A stretch of DNA of 64,000 nt from Methanosarcina sp. 2.H.T.1A.6 (GTDB taxonomy: Archaea; Halobacteriota; Methanosarcinia; Methanosarcinales; Methanosarcinaceae), in the NCBI RefSeq assembly GCF_000979455.1, contig NZ_JJOY01000023.1, positions 1-64,000 on the forward strand, in the 5' to 3' direction. The position numbers and the translations under genes were made by a program. The notes beneath the pieces were generated by a model. That model was not told the origin of the DNA. It was given only the letters and a program-made list of their open reading frames with translations, and ran no database searches. Shown one piece after another: positions 36,029-45,057 of the stretch. Within the stretch, counting starts at the first letter, position 1. Each line of letters begins with the position of its first letter.

Positions 36029-36187
36029 TTATTTACCCTGCACGCCGCCTATCATAAAGCGGTAAAGGTCTAATTCATCTGAGTCAAGGCTATCTGTACA
36101 GCCTTTTACTACAGTGTGGTAACCGTTTTTATGGTTTTTGTATCTATATTCACTTCTCTTTCTGTCTTCGTGATTCGTTTCACTCAT
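36029..36187 (-). CDS. Small protein upstream of sufS, unrecognised
   Basis: A 52-residue frame: MSETNHEDRKRSEYRYKNHK, then NGYHTVVKGCTDSLDSDELD, then LYRFMIGGVQGK and TAA. AGGAGG lies seven bases before the ATG, which is the best ribosome-binding site in the area. The sequence is well-formed and coding-like, with a basic first half, an acidic middle and one cysteine. It precedes sufS by 42 bp, so a role with the desulfurase or sulfur transfer is conceivable. I recognise no family, and its shortness explains why it would be missed in annotation. Confidence 0.7.
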   Translation of the reverse strand: MSETNHEDRKRSEYRYKNHKNGYHTVVKGCTDSLDSDELDLYRFMIGGVQGK

Positions 36188-36357
36188 AAATTTTCCTCCT
36201 GTCTCTTCAATGCTTGCGCTTATCTCAGGGCTAAAATTTTGTTCCTTCCGGATGCAAGCTTCCAGGTTAAGGTAGATCTTCCAGTATTCCTGAATTAAAA
36301 CTCCTCCCGAATGGATTCAAGCTCCGCGCTTCTGAATATCAGCCCTTTTAATGCAGG
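36188..36357. other. Probable long 5' leader of the small-protein/sufS operon
   Basis: If transcription starts from the TATA box near 36450, about 240 nt precede the small gene. The interval holds two purine-rich elements (GGGAGGAG near 36300 on the minus strand and AGGAGG near 36195) but no further gene with a good start. No known riboswitch fold was recognised. Confidence 0.35.
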
Positions 36358-36426
36358 TTAGAATTCCAGTTCTTCCGGCTCTAAACCCCACGGCAGCGCA
36401 GCAAGTGTCGTTCTTACCCACAACAT
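36358..36426 (-). CDS. Possible 22-residue leader peptide
   Basis: A frame beginning MLWVRTTLAALPWGLEPEEL and ending in a stop at 36358. Its ATG lies about 25 bp downstream of a minus-strand TATA box (GATATATATT, about 36446-36455), the distance expected of a leaderless archaeal start. It could be translated ahead of the sufS operon. No database family is known to me, so it may be a chance frame. Confidence 0.3.
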   Translation of the reverse strand: MLWVRTTLAALPWGLEPEELEF

Positions 36427-36569
36427 ACTATTAATTGTAATTCGTAATATATATCTATTCCGGAATTTTTTTAGATTGCTTTAAATTTTTTTTTAGGTCA
36501 TTCAAATTTCAGAGCGGCTGCTCCAGCGATGATTTTTATCCCCCCTACTCCGGAATTTAAACCCAAAGA

Positions 36570-37118
36570 TTACTTCTTTGTTTCCAGGTTTTCCATGAGC
36601 CCTGAAAGATGGGCAGGTATAGCCCCTATTGCAGTGCACGTCTCAAGGGAAAGCCCTTTAGAGGTAATATCAAGATGGTATTTTCCTCTCTCTAAGAGTT
36701 CTTTTGGAAGTCCCTTATGCCCGAGGCCCACAAGAAATAGAAATGAATGGTTGCGTAACGCTTCTTCAGCGATTCTTACGGGCATAACCTGTTTTTTTGG
36801 GTCTGGCTTTGAAGTGGTAATAACTATCTCTCCAAAGTGAGACGGAAAGCCTTTCTTTGGAAGATCGGACACTGAAAGATGGTTTTTTTCGTAAAGGATC
36901 CTGAGATAACTCCCCGATTCTCCTATAGTGGTTTTATCCATTACGAATGCGACCAGCTCTTCTGCGGTCATTTTGAACGGGAAATCATAAAGGGCAAGGT
37001 GGAATCCAAAAGCATGGCAGATTGGTGCGGCTCTGGCAATTGCACGGTAATGCGCATCGAGAACTTTGATCTTGTCGTAGGTATTGACGATTCCAAGGGT
37101 GAGCATAAGCTGCTTCAT
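36570..37118 (-). CDS. DUF531 family protein
   Basis: 182 residues of the archaeal DUF531 family, no function established. The start LTLGIVNTYDKIKVLDAHYR, the middle FGFHLALYDFPFKMTAEELV and the part PSHFGEIVITTSKPDPKKQV are typical of it. The later VGLGHKGLPKELLERGKYHL and the glycine-rich pattern resemble a SPOUT-type methyltransferase C-terminus, so RNA methylation is a guess only. It is followed by no close partner; the GNAT gene is 50 bp upstream in the same direction. Confidence 0.72.
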   Translation of the reverse strand: MKQLMLTLGIVNTYDKIKVLDAHYRAIARAAPICHAFGFHLALYDFPFKMTAEELVAFVMDKTTIGESGSYLRILYEKNHLSVSDLPKKGFPSHFGEIVITTSKPDPKKQVMPVRIAEEALRNHSFLFLVGLGHKGLPKELLERGKYHLDITSKGLSLETCTAIGAIPAHLSGLMENLETKK

Positions 37119-37169
37119 TGTGCTTTTTTGTAAAATAATGTTTCGTTAACCTTTATCAGGTCTGTTTCT

Positions 37170-37631
37170 TCAGGAAACTCGAAAATACCTCATGGCGTGC
37201 TGTGCACACTTCTCAAAATGCTCGCACTTTCTGCAGTCTTCCCAGAGAAGTAATTTTTCTGCGTCCTGCAGTTTTATAAAACCAAGCTTTTCAAAAAAGC
37301 CCGGAGCAGTCGTCCGTACATATAATTCACAGGCAGAGGTTCCAGGAGGCTCCGGAAAATCAATAGTATTTATCAGGTACTCCATAAGCCTGGTTCCGAT
37401 TCCTTTTCCCCGAAGGTTTGGATGCACGGCAATGGAGTGGAGCTCCAGAAAAGTCTTCTCACTTGACGTATCCCTGATAAGGGCAGCACACCCGACCACT
37501 TTTCCTTCTTTTTCAGCCAGCACAAAGTCCTCTGGCTCAAGTTCTTCCATATCCAGAAAATAAGTGGATAGGAGCCTCTGGATTGCAGGCAGGTCTTTTT
37601 TTTCGGCTTTTCGGATTAAAATTTCGGTCAT
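37170..37631 (-). CDS. GNAT-family N-acetyltransferase
   Basis: Acetyl-CoA dependent acetyltransferase of 153 residues. The acetyl-CoA loop is LRGKGIGTRLMEYLINTI, preceded by the beta-strand core KTFLELHSIAVHPN. The end has ATAPGFFEKLGFIKLQ-type sequence and a cysteine-rich tail (WEDCRKCEHFEKCAQHAMRY) that could bind metal. The overall pattern resembles the ArgA-type N-acetylglutamate synthase domain of archaea, but the substrate cannot be set by sequence alone. GAGGG lies before the ATG. Confidence 0.83.
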   Translation of the reverse strand: MTEILIRKAEKKDLPAIQRLLSTYFLDMEELEPEDFVLAEKEGKVVGCAALIRDTSSEKTFLELHSIAVHPNLRGKGIGTRLMEYLINTIDFPEPPGTSACELYVRTTAPGFFEKLGFIKLQDAEKLLLWEDCRKCEHFEKCAQHAMRYFRVS

Positions 37632-37648
37632 AAACCCTCAGCAGGAAA

Positions 37649-37679
37649 CCCCTGCGTCTTTAGCTCAGGGGTAGTTCAC
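37649..37679 (+). mobile_element. Solo IS200/IS605-like end hairpin
   Basis: Stem CCCCTG (37649-37654) / CAGGGG (37666-37671) followed by TAGTTCAC, the layout seen at 8806 and 57930. No transposase gene is near. Confidence 0.4.
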
Positions 37680-37707
37680 ATTTCTTCCGCATTCATTCTT
37701 TTTATTT

Positions 37708-37759
37708 CAGTCGAATACCCTGCTAGCTTGCTGCGGGGTGCGCCAGCGCAACTTTGATT
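37708..37759. repeat. 52-bp dispersed repeat, copy 1
   Basis: Matches 52025-52076 at 50 of 52 positions. It begins CAGTCGAATACCCTGCTAGC and contains a stem-loop (ACCCTGC / GCGGGGT). On the minus strand it ends in GGGTATTCGACTG, an end type known from IS200/IS605-like elements. Confidence 0.85.
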
Positions 37760-37784
37760 TTTTTGAGCTCATTCTCCTTCGGTT

Positions 37785-38618
37785 TCATTCTTCTTTTTCT
37801 TCAGCTTTTTTCCGCATGTGGGGTTCATCCATACTCCCTGAACGGAAGCCCTCAAGATCGAGGGTTACATAGTCAAAACCAAGAGCTTTAAGATGCCTGG
37901 ATATTTTTTCTTTTTTGCGGAATGCGTCCTCAAACTCCTTGTCAGTAACCTCTATCCTGGCAAGGTTGGAATGCATCCTGACCCTGAATTGTGTAAAACC
38001 CAGAGATAATAGATAATCTTCAGCTTTTTCTATTTTCTCAAGAGCTTCGGTGGTAATAGGCTGTCCGTAAGCAATACGTGTGGCAAGGCAAGCTGCGGAC
38101 GGCCGGTTGGCTGCGGAAAGGGAGAGATTCGTGGCAATCTCCCTGATCTCTTCTTTTGTAATGTTAAACTCCACAAAGGGGGACAAAATCTTTTCACCTG
38201 CTTCCTCAATTGCTCTGTACCCGGGACGGTTTTCCCCTTTTATTTCAGAAGCATTTGTCCCTTCAAGCACGACATTATATCCGGCTTTCTCCGCGAACTC
38301 CACCAGGGTTTCAAGAAGGGCTTTTTTACAGAAGTAGCACCTGTTAATTGTATTTGCGGAAAAATAGGGCACGCTGGTAAGGGAGAACGGGAGGATTTTA
38401 TGCTGAATACCTATTTCACAGGCTGTCTGGGCAGCTGTTTCGAGCTGCTGCCTGGGAAAAAGTGGAGAATCTATAGTTACGGCAAGGGCTTTTTCCCCAA
38501 GTACCTCAAATGCAAGGGCTGCAAGAGTTGAACTGTCCACTCCCCCTGAAAATGCAATGACTGCACTTTCTCTGGCTCTTATGGTCTCTCTTATCATCTC
38601 GATCTTTGCAATGTCCAT
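37785..38618 (-). CDS. larE: LarE-like ATP-dependent sacrificial sulfur transferase
   Basis: PP-loop ATPase. Bacterial LarE donates the sulfur of its own cysteine to the nickel-pincer cofactor of lactate racemase. The PP motif is AVIAFSGGVDSSTLAALAFE, and further family blocks are FSANTINRCYFCKKALLETL (with the sulfur-donor type cysteines) and RPSAACLATRIAYGQ. ATG 38618 is preferred: a TATA box (ACATATATC, about 38645) lies 27-30 bp upstream, giving leaderless initiation, and the longer frame from 38690 would start ahead of that promoter. larB and larC are not in the window. Confidence 0.85.
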   Translation of the reverse strand: MDIAKIEMIRETIRARESAVIAFSGGVDSSTLAALAFEVLGEKALAVTIDSPLFPRQQLETAAQTACEIGIQHKILPFSLTSVPYFSANTINRCYFCKKALLETLVEFAEKAGYNVVLEGTNASEIKGENRPGYRAIEEAGEKILSPFVEFNITKEEIREIATNLSLSAANRPSAACLATRIAYGQPITTEALEKIEKAEDYLLSLGFTQFRVRMHSNLARIEVTDKEFEDAFRKKEKISRHLKALGFDYVTLDLEGFRSGSMDEPHMRKKAEEKEE

Positions 38619-38914
38619 TAATAACCAGTTTTCAGCTAATAAGATATATGTATTTTCCAGCCCAATAGCCAGTTGCCTTACGGCAGTCATAGTAAAGGGA
38701 TATGGTGCGCTTAATCGGTGTTTTTTCCTGAGTTATATATCTTGAAATAACATCATTTCAAAAGCTGCTTGCTTTACTTCAAAAATGCTTTAATTTCTCT
38801 GTACCGAAACTTTGTTTTCCTATCAGGGCTCTGGTTACAATAATAAATCTAATTAGAACCTAATTTCCTTATAATAGTATAATTTTGAAGTAAATGATAA
38901 GATGGAGATCTTAG

Positions 38915-40261
38915 ATGGAATTATTCGGAACTAATGGTGTGCGTGGTATTGCCAATGAATATGTAACCCCTGAACTGGCAGTCAATTTAGCCAAAAGCCT
39001 TGGAACATACATGGGCTCAAAAGGTACGGTTGCAATAGGTTGCGATACCCGGATTTCGGGCCAGATGCTGAAATCTGCAGCAATTGCCGGAGCTCTTGCA
39101 ACAGGCCTGAATGTTATTGATGTAGGGATTGTCCCTACTCCCTCCATTCAATACTATGTGCGCGACTATGCTGATGCCGGGATCGTTATTACGGCATCTC
39201 ACAACCCCAGGGAATACAATGGGATCAAGCTCATTGCAGGAGATGGCTCAGAGTTCCCGAGGGACGGGGAAAGGGAAATTGAAAAAATTTATTTTTCAGG
39301 CAAATTTTCAACGGTTTCATGGGAAAAAACTGGAAATTTCAGGGCTGATCCTTCAGTTAATGATTATTATATACAAAGTATAATCCGGGCAGTTGATGCC
39401 GAAGCCATACGTAGCCGGAAATTTAAGGTAGTTGTGGATATGGGCTGCGGGGCAGGTTCCCTTACTCTTCCTTTCCTGCTCAGGGACCTTGGCTGTGAGG
39501 TACTTACTCTTGGGGCTCAACCTGACGGGACTTTTCCATGGAGAAATCCCGAACCCACGCCTGAAGTCCTGACTGAACTTTCGGACCTTGTTAAAAAGAC
39601 AGGTGCAGCCTTCGGGGCAGCGCATGACGGGGATGCGGACAGAATCGTCTTTATGGATGAAAACGGGGAATTCGTAAATGAAGAAGTTCTGCTTGCCATG
39701 ATGGCGAAATATATGCTTGAGCGTGAAAAAGGGCCTATAGTTACTCCGGTCAGTTCTTCCCAGCGCATGGCTGATGTCGCAAAGGAAGAAGGGGTTGAAC
39801 TTCACTGGACCGCGGTCGGTTCAATCAATGTTGCCCGAAAGATGATGGACGTAGGTGCCGTTTTCGGAGGAGAAGGCAATGGAGGCCTTATTTTCCCTAA
39901 ACACCAGTACTGCCGGGATGGAGCAATGGCATGTGCCAAAATCCTTGAGATCCTTGCCGGGGGAAAAAAGTTTTCCGAGTTAACTAAAAGCGTGCCTGTG
40001 TACTTCAATGCAAAGACCAAAACACCTTCTAGGGATGTTATGGGCACTATGGGGAAAATCCGAAATGAAACTTCAAACCTGGGACTCATAACAGATACCA
40101 TTGATGGGGTCAAGATCTGGTATGACGATGGTTGGGTCCTTATACGTCCTTCGGGTACCGAACCAATTTTCCGGGTCTTTGCCGAGGCAAAAAAACAGGA
40201 GAGGGCAGAAGAGTTAATGCAGGCAGGGCTGGAAATGGTCTTAAAGGCAGAAAAGGCCTGA
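38915..40261 (+). CDS. glmM: Phosphoglucosamine mutase, archaeal
   Basis: Converts glucosamine-6-phosphate to glucosamine-1-phosphate (UDP-N-acetylglucosamine supply). The four domains of the alpha-D-phosphohexomutase family show FGTNGVRGIANEYVTPELA at the start, the phosphoserine loop GIVITASHNPREYNGIKL, the metal loop FGAAHDGDADRIVFMDENGE, the sugar-binding GGEGNGGLIFPKHQYCRDG and the phosphate-binding loop RPSGTEPIFRVFAEA. 448 residues. The GTNGVRG start and GGEGNGG loop fit GlmM, but phosphomannomutase activity is also known for archaeal members. A TATA-like TTATAATAGTATAA lies about 40 bp upstream. Confidence 0.88.
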   Translation: MELFGTNGVRGIANEYVTPELAVNLAKSLGTYMGSKGTVAIGCDTRISGQMLKSAAIAGALATGLNVIDVGIVPTPSIQYYVRDYADAGIVITASHNPREYNGIKLIAGDGSEFPRDGEREIEKIYFSGKFSTVSWEKTGNFRADPSVNDYYIQSIIRAVDAEAIRSRKFKVVVDMGCGAGSLTLPFLLRDLGCEVLTLGAQPDGTFPWRNPEPTPEVLTELSDLVKKTGAAFGAAHDGDADRIVFMDENGEFVNEEVLLAMMAKYMLEREKGPIVTPVSSSQRMADVAKEEGVELHWTAVGSINVARKMMDVGAVFGGEGNGGLIFPKHQYCRDGAMACAKILEILAGGKKFSELTKSVPVYFNAKTKTPSRDVMGTMGKIRNETSNLGLITDTIDGVKIWYDDGWVLIRPSGTEPIFRVFAEAKKQERAEELMQAGLEMVLKAEKA

Positions 40262-40599
40262 AAAGTAATTTTAGCCAGCAGTATCTTTTCGGAATGCAGG
40301 CGAGGCTCAAGTTGAATTGAGCCTTGATCTTCCCCTCTTAATTTTACCGTCTCTGACCTGAAGCCGGAGCCAAAAAAGATGAACTGGTTATGAGTTTCTA
40401 ATAGAATTTTAGTTTTCCATTTAGTGGAATTAGTGATTTGTGATTAGCTTTTGTATAAACTTCATTTCTGTAAATTGCTCTTCTGGAAAACTTACTTCTA
40501 CACATTTTGTTTTTATGGTCTACATTTGCCCTATTATTATTTATTATGTATTAATATAACATAAGTAACAACAAATTATAAATACATTAAAGCATTTCT
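40262..40599. other. Intergenic region behind glmM, no supported gene
   Basis: About 340 bp. There is no frame with a start signal on either strand; a short T-rich run near 40500 may serve termination. Confidence 0.5.
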
Positions 40600-40604
40600 T
40601 ACAT

Positions 40605-40926
40605 ATGGGGATGAAAACAAAATTTATCTCCCTGCCATAAATGTGTTAGTATGAGAGCCTCCTAATCTGAAAAACATACGCCTCCTAAACCGTAAAAAAG
40701 TATCAGAAGGTTCTAAATAACCTGCTAAGATAAATGACACAACAATGCAAGATCGATAAGCATATCTCAAAACGAGAACTAAATAAGGGATCAACAGACG
40801 TCCTTTAAAATATACGAGCCATTAAAGCTAAGAAATCAGTAAAGTAACAGGATCAAAAACAAAGGTCTCCTTGTGCGATTAAATTCAAAAACAGCCTGTT
40901 AGATCAAAACGCAGGATCGGGGTTTA
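40605..40926 (+). ncRNA. Candidate non-coding RNA of about 340 nt
   Basis: A TATA box TTATAAATA at about 40576-40584 is followed by more than 300 bp without any open frame over about 15 codons, rich in A, ending at the GC-rich hairpin 40927-40956 followed by TTTCCTTT. The layout promoter, gene-free stretch, terminator suggests a free-standing RNA. No known RNA family was recognised; the hairpin may instead belong to the opposite gene. Confidence 0.3.
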
Positions 40927-40956
40927 AAAGCCGGAACCGGAATTAATGCCGGCTTT
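40927..40956. terminator. Bidirectional hairpin terminator
   Basis: Stem AAAGCCGG / CCGGCTTT around an ACCGGAATTAATG loop, with pyrimidine-rich sequence on the plus side and A-rich flank on the other. It lies 38 bp after the 3' end of the radical SAM gene on the minus strand and would serve it too. Confidence 0.65.
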
Positions 40957-40993
40957 CCTTTACCCTTTTCTCCTTCTTTTTTTAGGTTTTCTT

Positions 40994-42118
40994 TCAGGTC
41001 TTCCTGTATTTTTCCCAGTAACCTGTTAGTTTTCCCCCATAGGCAAGTTTTCCAAGCTCCCGCCTTACATGGTCGCTCACTTTCGAGGGGACTGCTGATG
41101 CGTACGGAGTGTCCGGAAGTGGGCTCAGGTAATGGGCCCTAACAGTCCCACCTTTTCCGCAGATCCAGCTGACGAGGTCAAGGCTTTTTTCCTGATCTTC
41201 TTCGGTTTCGGTGGGAAGCCCGAAAATGAAATCAACTGCCGGGATAATCTCATGTTCCAGGCAGCATTCAACAGCTGAAATTGTGTCATCAACTGTATGC
41301 CCTCTCCTTATTTCTTTAAGGACGCGGTCACTTCCGGACTGAGCACCAAGGCTAAGGCTGTCGTTTGTACAGTATTTTCTCACAAGTTCGGCAGATTCTT
41401 CGGTCACGAACTCAGGGCGGACCTCGGAGGGGAAAGTTCCGAAAAAGATTTTCTTATCGGGAAGTTCATGCAGGGCAGAGAGCAGTTTTTCTACCTTATC
41501 GAACCTCGGGTGAACTCCATCGCTTCCGTATGCGAAAGCATTTGAAGCTATGAAACGGAGGTCATTATAGTGCTGTGCATTCTTCAGGATGCAATCAATG
41601 CTTCTGTGCCTGACCTCCCTTCCAAAAAGCCTGGGAGTTTGGCAGTACTTACAGCCCCAGGGGCATCCGCGGCTTATTTCAATGGGGGAGCGAAGTTTTT
41701 TCGGGTCAAAACAGGGATATGCATCCAGGTTCACATGAGGCCTTTCAGGAGTTCTGATGACCTTGCCGGTATCTGAGTTTTTGTAAGCAATTCCCTTTAC
41801 CTCTCCCGGATCTCTCCCTTCCTTCAGAACCTTTACAAGTTCCGGAAGCGTTTCTTCACCTTCGCCAATCACCACGTAATCAAAATACTCAAGTGTCTCT
41901 TCGGGGGATCCGGAAGGGTGAGGCCCTCCTGCAATGAAGATTGAGTCAGTCCCTGCATTTTCAACTTCACTGAATATCTTCGCTGCCTGACGTGTGGTTA
42001 AACTATAGATCATGATCCCGTTCAGGGGGATGTCAGTAAATCCGGCTTCAGGAAGTAAAGGTGAAAGAACTGCAAAGCTGTAAGAGTTCTTTTTGCTATA
42101 CCGGAAATGCACGTCCAT
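40994..42118 (-). CDS. B12-binding domain / radical SAM protein (MJ1487-like)
   Basis: 374 residues: an N-terminal Rossmann-type cobalamin-binding-like domain (about 1-120, with FIAGGPHPSGSPEETLEYFD and VVIGEGEETLPELV) and a radical SAM domain with the cluster motif SRGCPWGCKYCQTPRLFG (CxxxCxxC). No B12-ligating DxHxxG is seen, as in many of these proteins. The later part has SLSLGAQSGSDRVLKEIRRG and VDFIFGLPTETEEDQEKS. It matches the archaeal MJ1487 family (TIGR04013), of unknown substrate. Sulfur insertion or methyl transfer on tRNA is a frequent role for relatives, not shown here. Confidence 0.8.
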   Translation of the reverse strand: MDVHFRYSKKNSYSFAVLSPLLPEAGFTDIPLNGIMIYSLTTRQAAKIFSEVENAGTDSIFIAGGPHPSGSPEETLEYFDYVVIGEGEETLPELVKVLKEGRDPGEVKGIAYKNSDTGKVIRTPERPHVNLDAYPCFDPKKLRSPIEISRGCPWGCKYCQTPRLFGREVRHRSIDCILKNAQHYNDLRFIASNAFAYGSDGVHPRFDKVEKLLSALHELPDKKIFFGTFPSEVRPEFVTEESAELVRKYCTNDSLSLGAQSGSDRVLKEIRRGHTVDDTISAVECCLEHEIIPAVDFIFGLPTETEEDQEKSLDLVSWICGKGGTVRAHYLSPLPDTPYASAVPSKVSDHVRRELGKLAYGGKLTGYWEKYRKT

Positions 42119-42182
42119 TATTTTTTCTCCTTTTTTCAGTGCTTTTTTCAGGTGTCGGTTCTCTTCAGATTTTCCAGTTTTT

Positions 42183-43313
42183 TCAGGTTATGGGGTTAAA
42201 AGGAATAAGGGTAAAGCAAAGCAGCCCAAGGATAAAGGTAATTATTCCTATAAGGATACGCTTTTTATCCAGCTTCACTTTATCCTGAAGAGGGGATGGA
42301 TGTCCGGCCGCTGCAAAAACCCATAGAAAGAGAGCCCAGAATATCCAGATAAACCCGTCTCCCTTTAACCCGTAAACCACATAAAAACCTGTCAGGAAAA
42401 GGATACGAGGCATCATCGAAGAGACCCTATCCGCTTTTTTGCCGAGCATTGCCCTGAGCACGTGCCCTCCGTCAAGCTGCCCTGCCGGAAGGAGATTTAG
42501 AAGGGTTACAAACATCCCCACCCAGCCTGCAAAAGCCACGGGGTGCAGGTTGCTCCCTGTAACACCGACAAGCTTCTGGATCATTACAAAAAGAGGCGGG
42601 AGGCCAAGCTCGAACATCAGGGCATCGGGCAATGGTTTGACTGTAGGCGCATTAAGATGTAACCCTATTATGGTGACTGCAATCGAAACCAGGAGTCCTA
42701 CCAGAGGCCCTGCAATCCCCACATCAAAGAGAACTTTCCGGTTAGGAATAGGTCCCCTGTAACGGATTACCGCTCCCATTGTGCCTATGAAAGTCGGAAA
42801 CGGAATAAAGTAAGGGAGGGACGTTTTCATCCCATGGTACCTTGCCATTGCATAATGAGCCATCTCATGAGAGCCGAGAACAGCCATTATTGCAAAGGTG
42901 AAGGGCAAACCCTGGAAAACCTGCAAGGGATCGCTCCAGAGGTCAACCCCGAACATCCAGGCCCCACAGAGCATAGTTGTAAACACTGTTGCTATGAAAA
43001 GTACGAGGTTTACCCAGACTTTTTCCTTTGTCTTCTTTACAGGAGCGACAATAAGAACGTGCTCCCCAAGCTCGTACTTCAGGGTACCTACAAGTCCTCG
43101 CTGTTCGAGGGGAGCCCAGAGTTCTCCCATTACATTTTCAGCATCCGTTTTAGGGGTGCCGAAGAAATAGAAAATCTCTCCGGACTTCTGGATTTCATAT
43201 ACATCAAATACCCTGATTACGGAAGGGTATATGCGGGAAATCATCTCTTCAGTCTCTGACTTACCATTGCCTTTTCTCTGGTCTTCTCGTCCCTGTTTCA
43301 TTTTTAGTTTCAC
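42183..43313 (-). CDS. Site-2 protease (M50) family membrane metalloprotease
   Basis: Integral membrane zinc protease that would cut within the membrane. The zinc motif is AVLGSHEMAHYAMARYHG (HExxH) and the third ligand lies in LLPAGQLDGGHVLRAML, the site-2 protease NPDG-equivalent. Hydrophobic segments include LVLFIATVFTTMLCGAWMFG, VGIAGPLVGLLVSIAVTIIG and the final IGIITFILGLLCFTLIPFNP. The first 100 residues before the membrane part are hydrophilic and carry a ferredoxin-like N-domain. Start is at GTG 43313, but ATG four codons later or MISRIYPSV are alternatives. Its substrate is unknown. Confidence 0.87.
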   Translation of the reverse strand: MKLKMKQGREDQRKGNGKSETEEMISRIYPSVIRVFDVYEIQKSGEIFYFFGTPKTDAENVMGELWAPLEQRGLVGTLKYELGEHVLIVAPVKKTKEKVWVNLVLFIATVFTTMLCGAWMFGVDLWSDPLQVFQGLPFTFAIMAVLGSHEMAHYAMARYHGMKTSLPYFIPFPTFIGTMGAVIRYRGPIPNRKVLFDVGIAGPLVGLLVSIAVTIIGLHLNAPTVKPLPDALMFELGLPPLFVMIQKLVGVTGSNLHPVAFAGWVGMFVTLLNLLPAGQLDGGHVLRAMLGKKADRVSSMMPRILFLTGFYVVYGLKGDGFIWIFWALFLWVFAAAGHPSPLQDKVKLDKKRILIGIITFILGLLCFTLIPFNPIT

Positions 43314-43433
43314 GTCTTTGAAGCTTGAGGTTTTTTAGCGTTTACATTTAAGCAATTTTCACGTTTTAAGCTTAAACGGCACGGTATGCAGGTTTAAAGT
43401 TTGATTTGCATCATTAATGTTTACTTTGCATCA

Positions 43434-43865
43434 TTATTTTTTCTTACTGTCTTCAGGTTTTATAAATTCGATATATCCCTCACTACCGTTTACCCGGACA
43501 ATGTCTCCATCGTTTAAATACTCGTATGGGTTTTTTTCCAGCATATCAACTAAAGGAATTTCAGATAGAATTGCTCCTACCGCTACAATCGGTTCGGTTT
43601 CCAGATTGATAATCGCTACCGGTCCAGCCTCATTTTTCTTCAGCTGGTACATTACATAGGAGCCAACAGTCGATCCCTTCCCATGGGGAAAAACAAGGAC
43701 CTTCCCTTTGATTGATTTTCCTGCGAGAGAGTGTTTTTCTTCGACAACAATTCCTGTTTTAGGGTCCACACTGCCAAGGAAGGATATGGGGTCTCTGGAA
43801 AGCAAAACTTCCCCTTCTGCACATCCCCTGGAAATTGTCCGGCCTTTGAGTTTAATAGGAACCAC
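43434..43865 (-). CDS. Phosphomevalonate dehydratase small subunit (aconitase X swivel domain)
   Basis: Small subunit of archaeal aconitase X, which dehydrates 5-phosphomevalonate to trans-anhydromevalonate 5-phosphate in the archaeal mevalonate pathway. The sequence has [20 protein letters not shown], then [20 protein letters not shown] with the conserved GKGS, then [10 protein letters not shown]-type strands. The start is GTG 43865, overlapping the large-subunit stop (43852) by 14 bp as expected for coupled genes; an ATG at 43961 would extend 110 bp into that gene. About 143 residues. Small and large subunit plus the UbiD gene are in one direction. Confidence 0.88.
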   Translation of the reverse strand: MVPIKLKGRTISRGCAEGEVLLSRDPISFLGSVDPKTGIVVEEKHSLAGKSIKGKVLVFPHGKGSTVGSYVMYQLKKNEAGPVAIINLETEPIVAVGAILSEIPLVDMLEKNPYEYLNDGDIVRVNGSEGYIEFIKPEDSKKK

Positions 43866-45057
43866 CTGCCTTTTTTTCCTTTCTTCCGGTTGCCTCCTCG
43901 ATGCAGGCTTCCATATTCCCGTATACACTTTCAGCCCCGCACATCCCGGGCACGTAGGCAAAGGCTTTTCCAGAATTCACCATGACGCAGGAGTAGTTGT
44001 TGGTTGCCGGAGAGACTACCATACAGGTATCGCAGACAACCTTAGCTCCACTTTCTTCAATGGTCCGGATATAGTCGGGGTAGCGTTTTGCAAGTTCCCG
44101 CGAGGTAAAGATCCAGGTTTCCTTTGAAACGGTTTTTCCTTTCAGGAGTTCAGCCGCTTTCTTAAGTTCGGCTGCAGAGCAGTGAGGGCAGCCGATAGTA
44201 ATCAGTTCCGGCTCTTTTCCAGCTCTTTCTCTGCTCTCATAAACTTCATCCAGCTGGCTTCTCTCGATAATTATTTTTTCTTCCGGCTCTTCAAAGCCCA
44301 GCCTGCAGGCTTCAGGGGTCACTCCTTCGACGTGATAAAGAGCCACTGCTCCGGATGCCGCCATTGCAGCTCCAAGAGCTTTAAGTTCATCATTTTCCGG
44401 AGTATCCTTCAGACGAAAAATAGGTACTCGGCTCCCAATGATTTTGCCTGCTACATATCCAAGTGCTCCATAATCAGAATCTTTAAGTGTGCACTCCACA
44501 CTGACCGAGACTTCAGGAATGCGGTTTTCCTCAAGATGGAGCCCATAGTTTGCCGTTTTTCCCAGAAGAGCTGCCGAAAGGGCGGACGGCCCTCCCTCCC
44601 TGTTTGTCCGGGCTCCTATTACGGAGTTGGCATATGAGATGGCTGAGGATTCACTCCATGCCAGATGGTCGCCGTAGCCCACGGAAAAGCCTTCGAGGTT
44701 ATAAGGAGTGCAGGTACATTCACAGCGGATTCCAAGTTTTTTGTAAGCCTGAATAATCGCTTTCTGCTTTTCTGCAAATTCAGGAGAAATTCTCAGCCTT
44801 TTCCAGTCTTCCAGATCCATTCCAGCCGGGTTCAGGATTGCGGGAACCTTTACCTGCCCCTCAAGGTCTGAGATCCATTCAAGTCCGGCATCACCTATAG
44901 TTTTATAAGAGACACCTGCAATCTGGGCGCTTTTGATGGGGATCAATCTGTCCGCACCATAGATATCCCCTAAAGCCACGAGGATCTCAATTGCCTTCCT
45001 GAGAGTCTCTCCAGCTTCTCCGTTAAGGATTTGTTCTTCTTCTTTTGTGAGGTACAT
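43852..45057 (-). CDS. Phosphomevalonate dehydratase large subunit (aconitase X catalytic domain)
   Basis: Iron-sulfur subunit of the same enzyme. 401 residues match aconitase X: start [31 protein letters not shown]-like region [40 protein letters not shown], and the cysteine ligands in [27 protein letters not shown] and the C-terminal [16 protein letters not shown]. Its product is decarboxylated by the UbiD-like enzyme encoded just upstream at 45309. The genes are 250 bp apart, so the UbiD gene may have its own transcript. Archaeal function was shown in Aeropyrum and in M. mazei relatives. Confidence 0.9.
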   Translation of the reverse strand: MYLTKEEEQILNGEAGETLRKAIEILVALGDIYGADRLIPIKSAQIAGVSYKTIGDAGLEWISDLEGQVKVPAILNPAGMDLEDWKRLRISPEFAEKQKAIIQAYKKLGIRCECTCTPYNLEGFSVGYGDHLAWSESSAISYANSVIGARTNREGGPSALSAALLGKTANYGLHLEENRIPEVSVSVECTLKDSDYGALGYVAGKIIGSRVPIFRLKDTPENDELKALGAAMAASGAVALYHVEGVTPEACRLGFEEPEEKIIIERSQLDEVYESRERAGKEPELITIGCPHCSAAELKKAAELLKGKTVSKETWIFTSRELAKRYPDYIRTIEESGAKVVCDTCMVVSPATNNYSCVMVNSGKAFAYVPGMCGAESVYGNMEACIEEATGRKEKKAGGSY

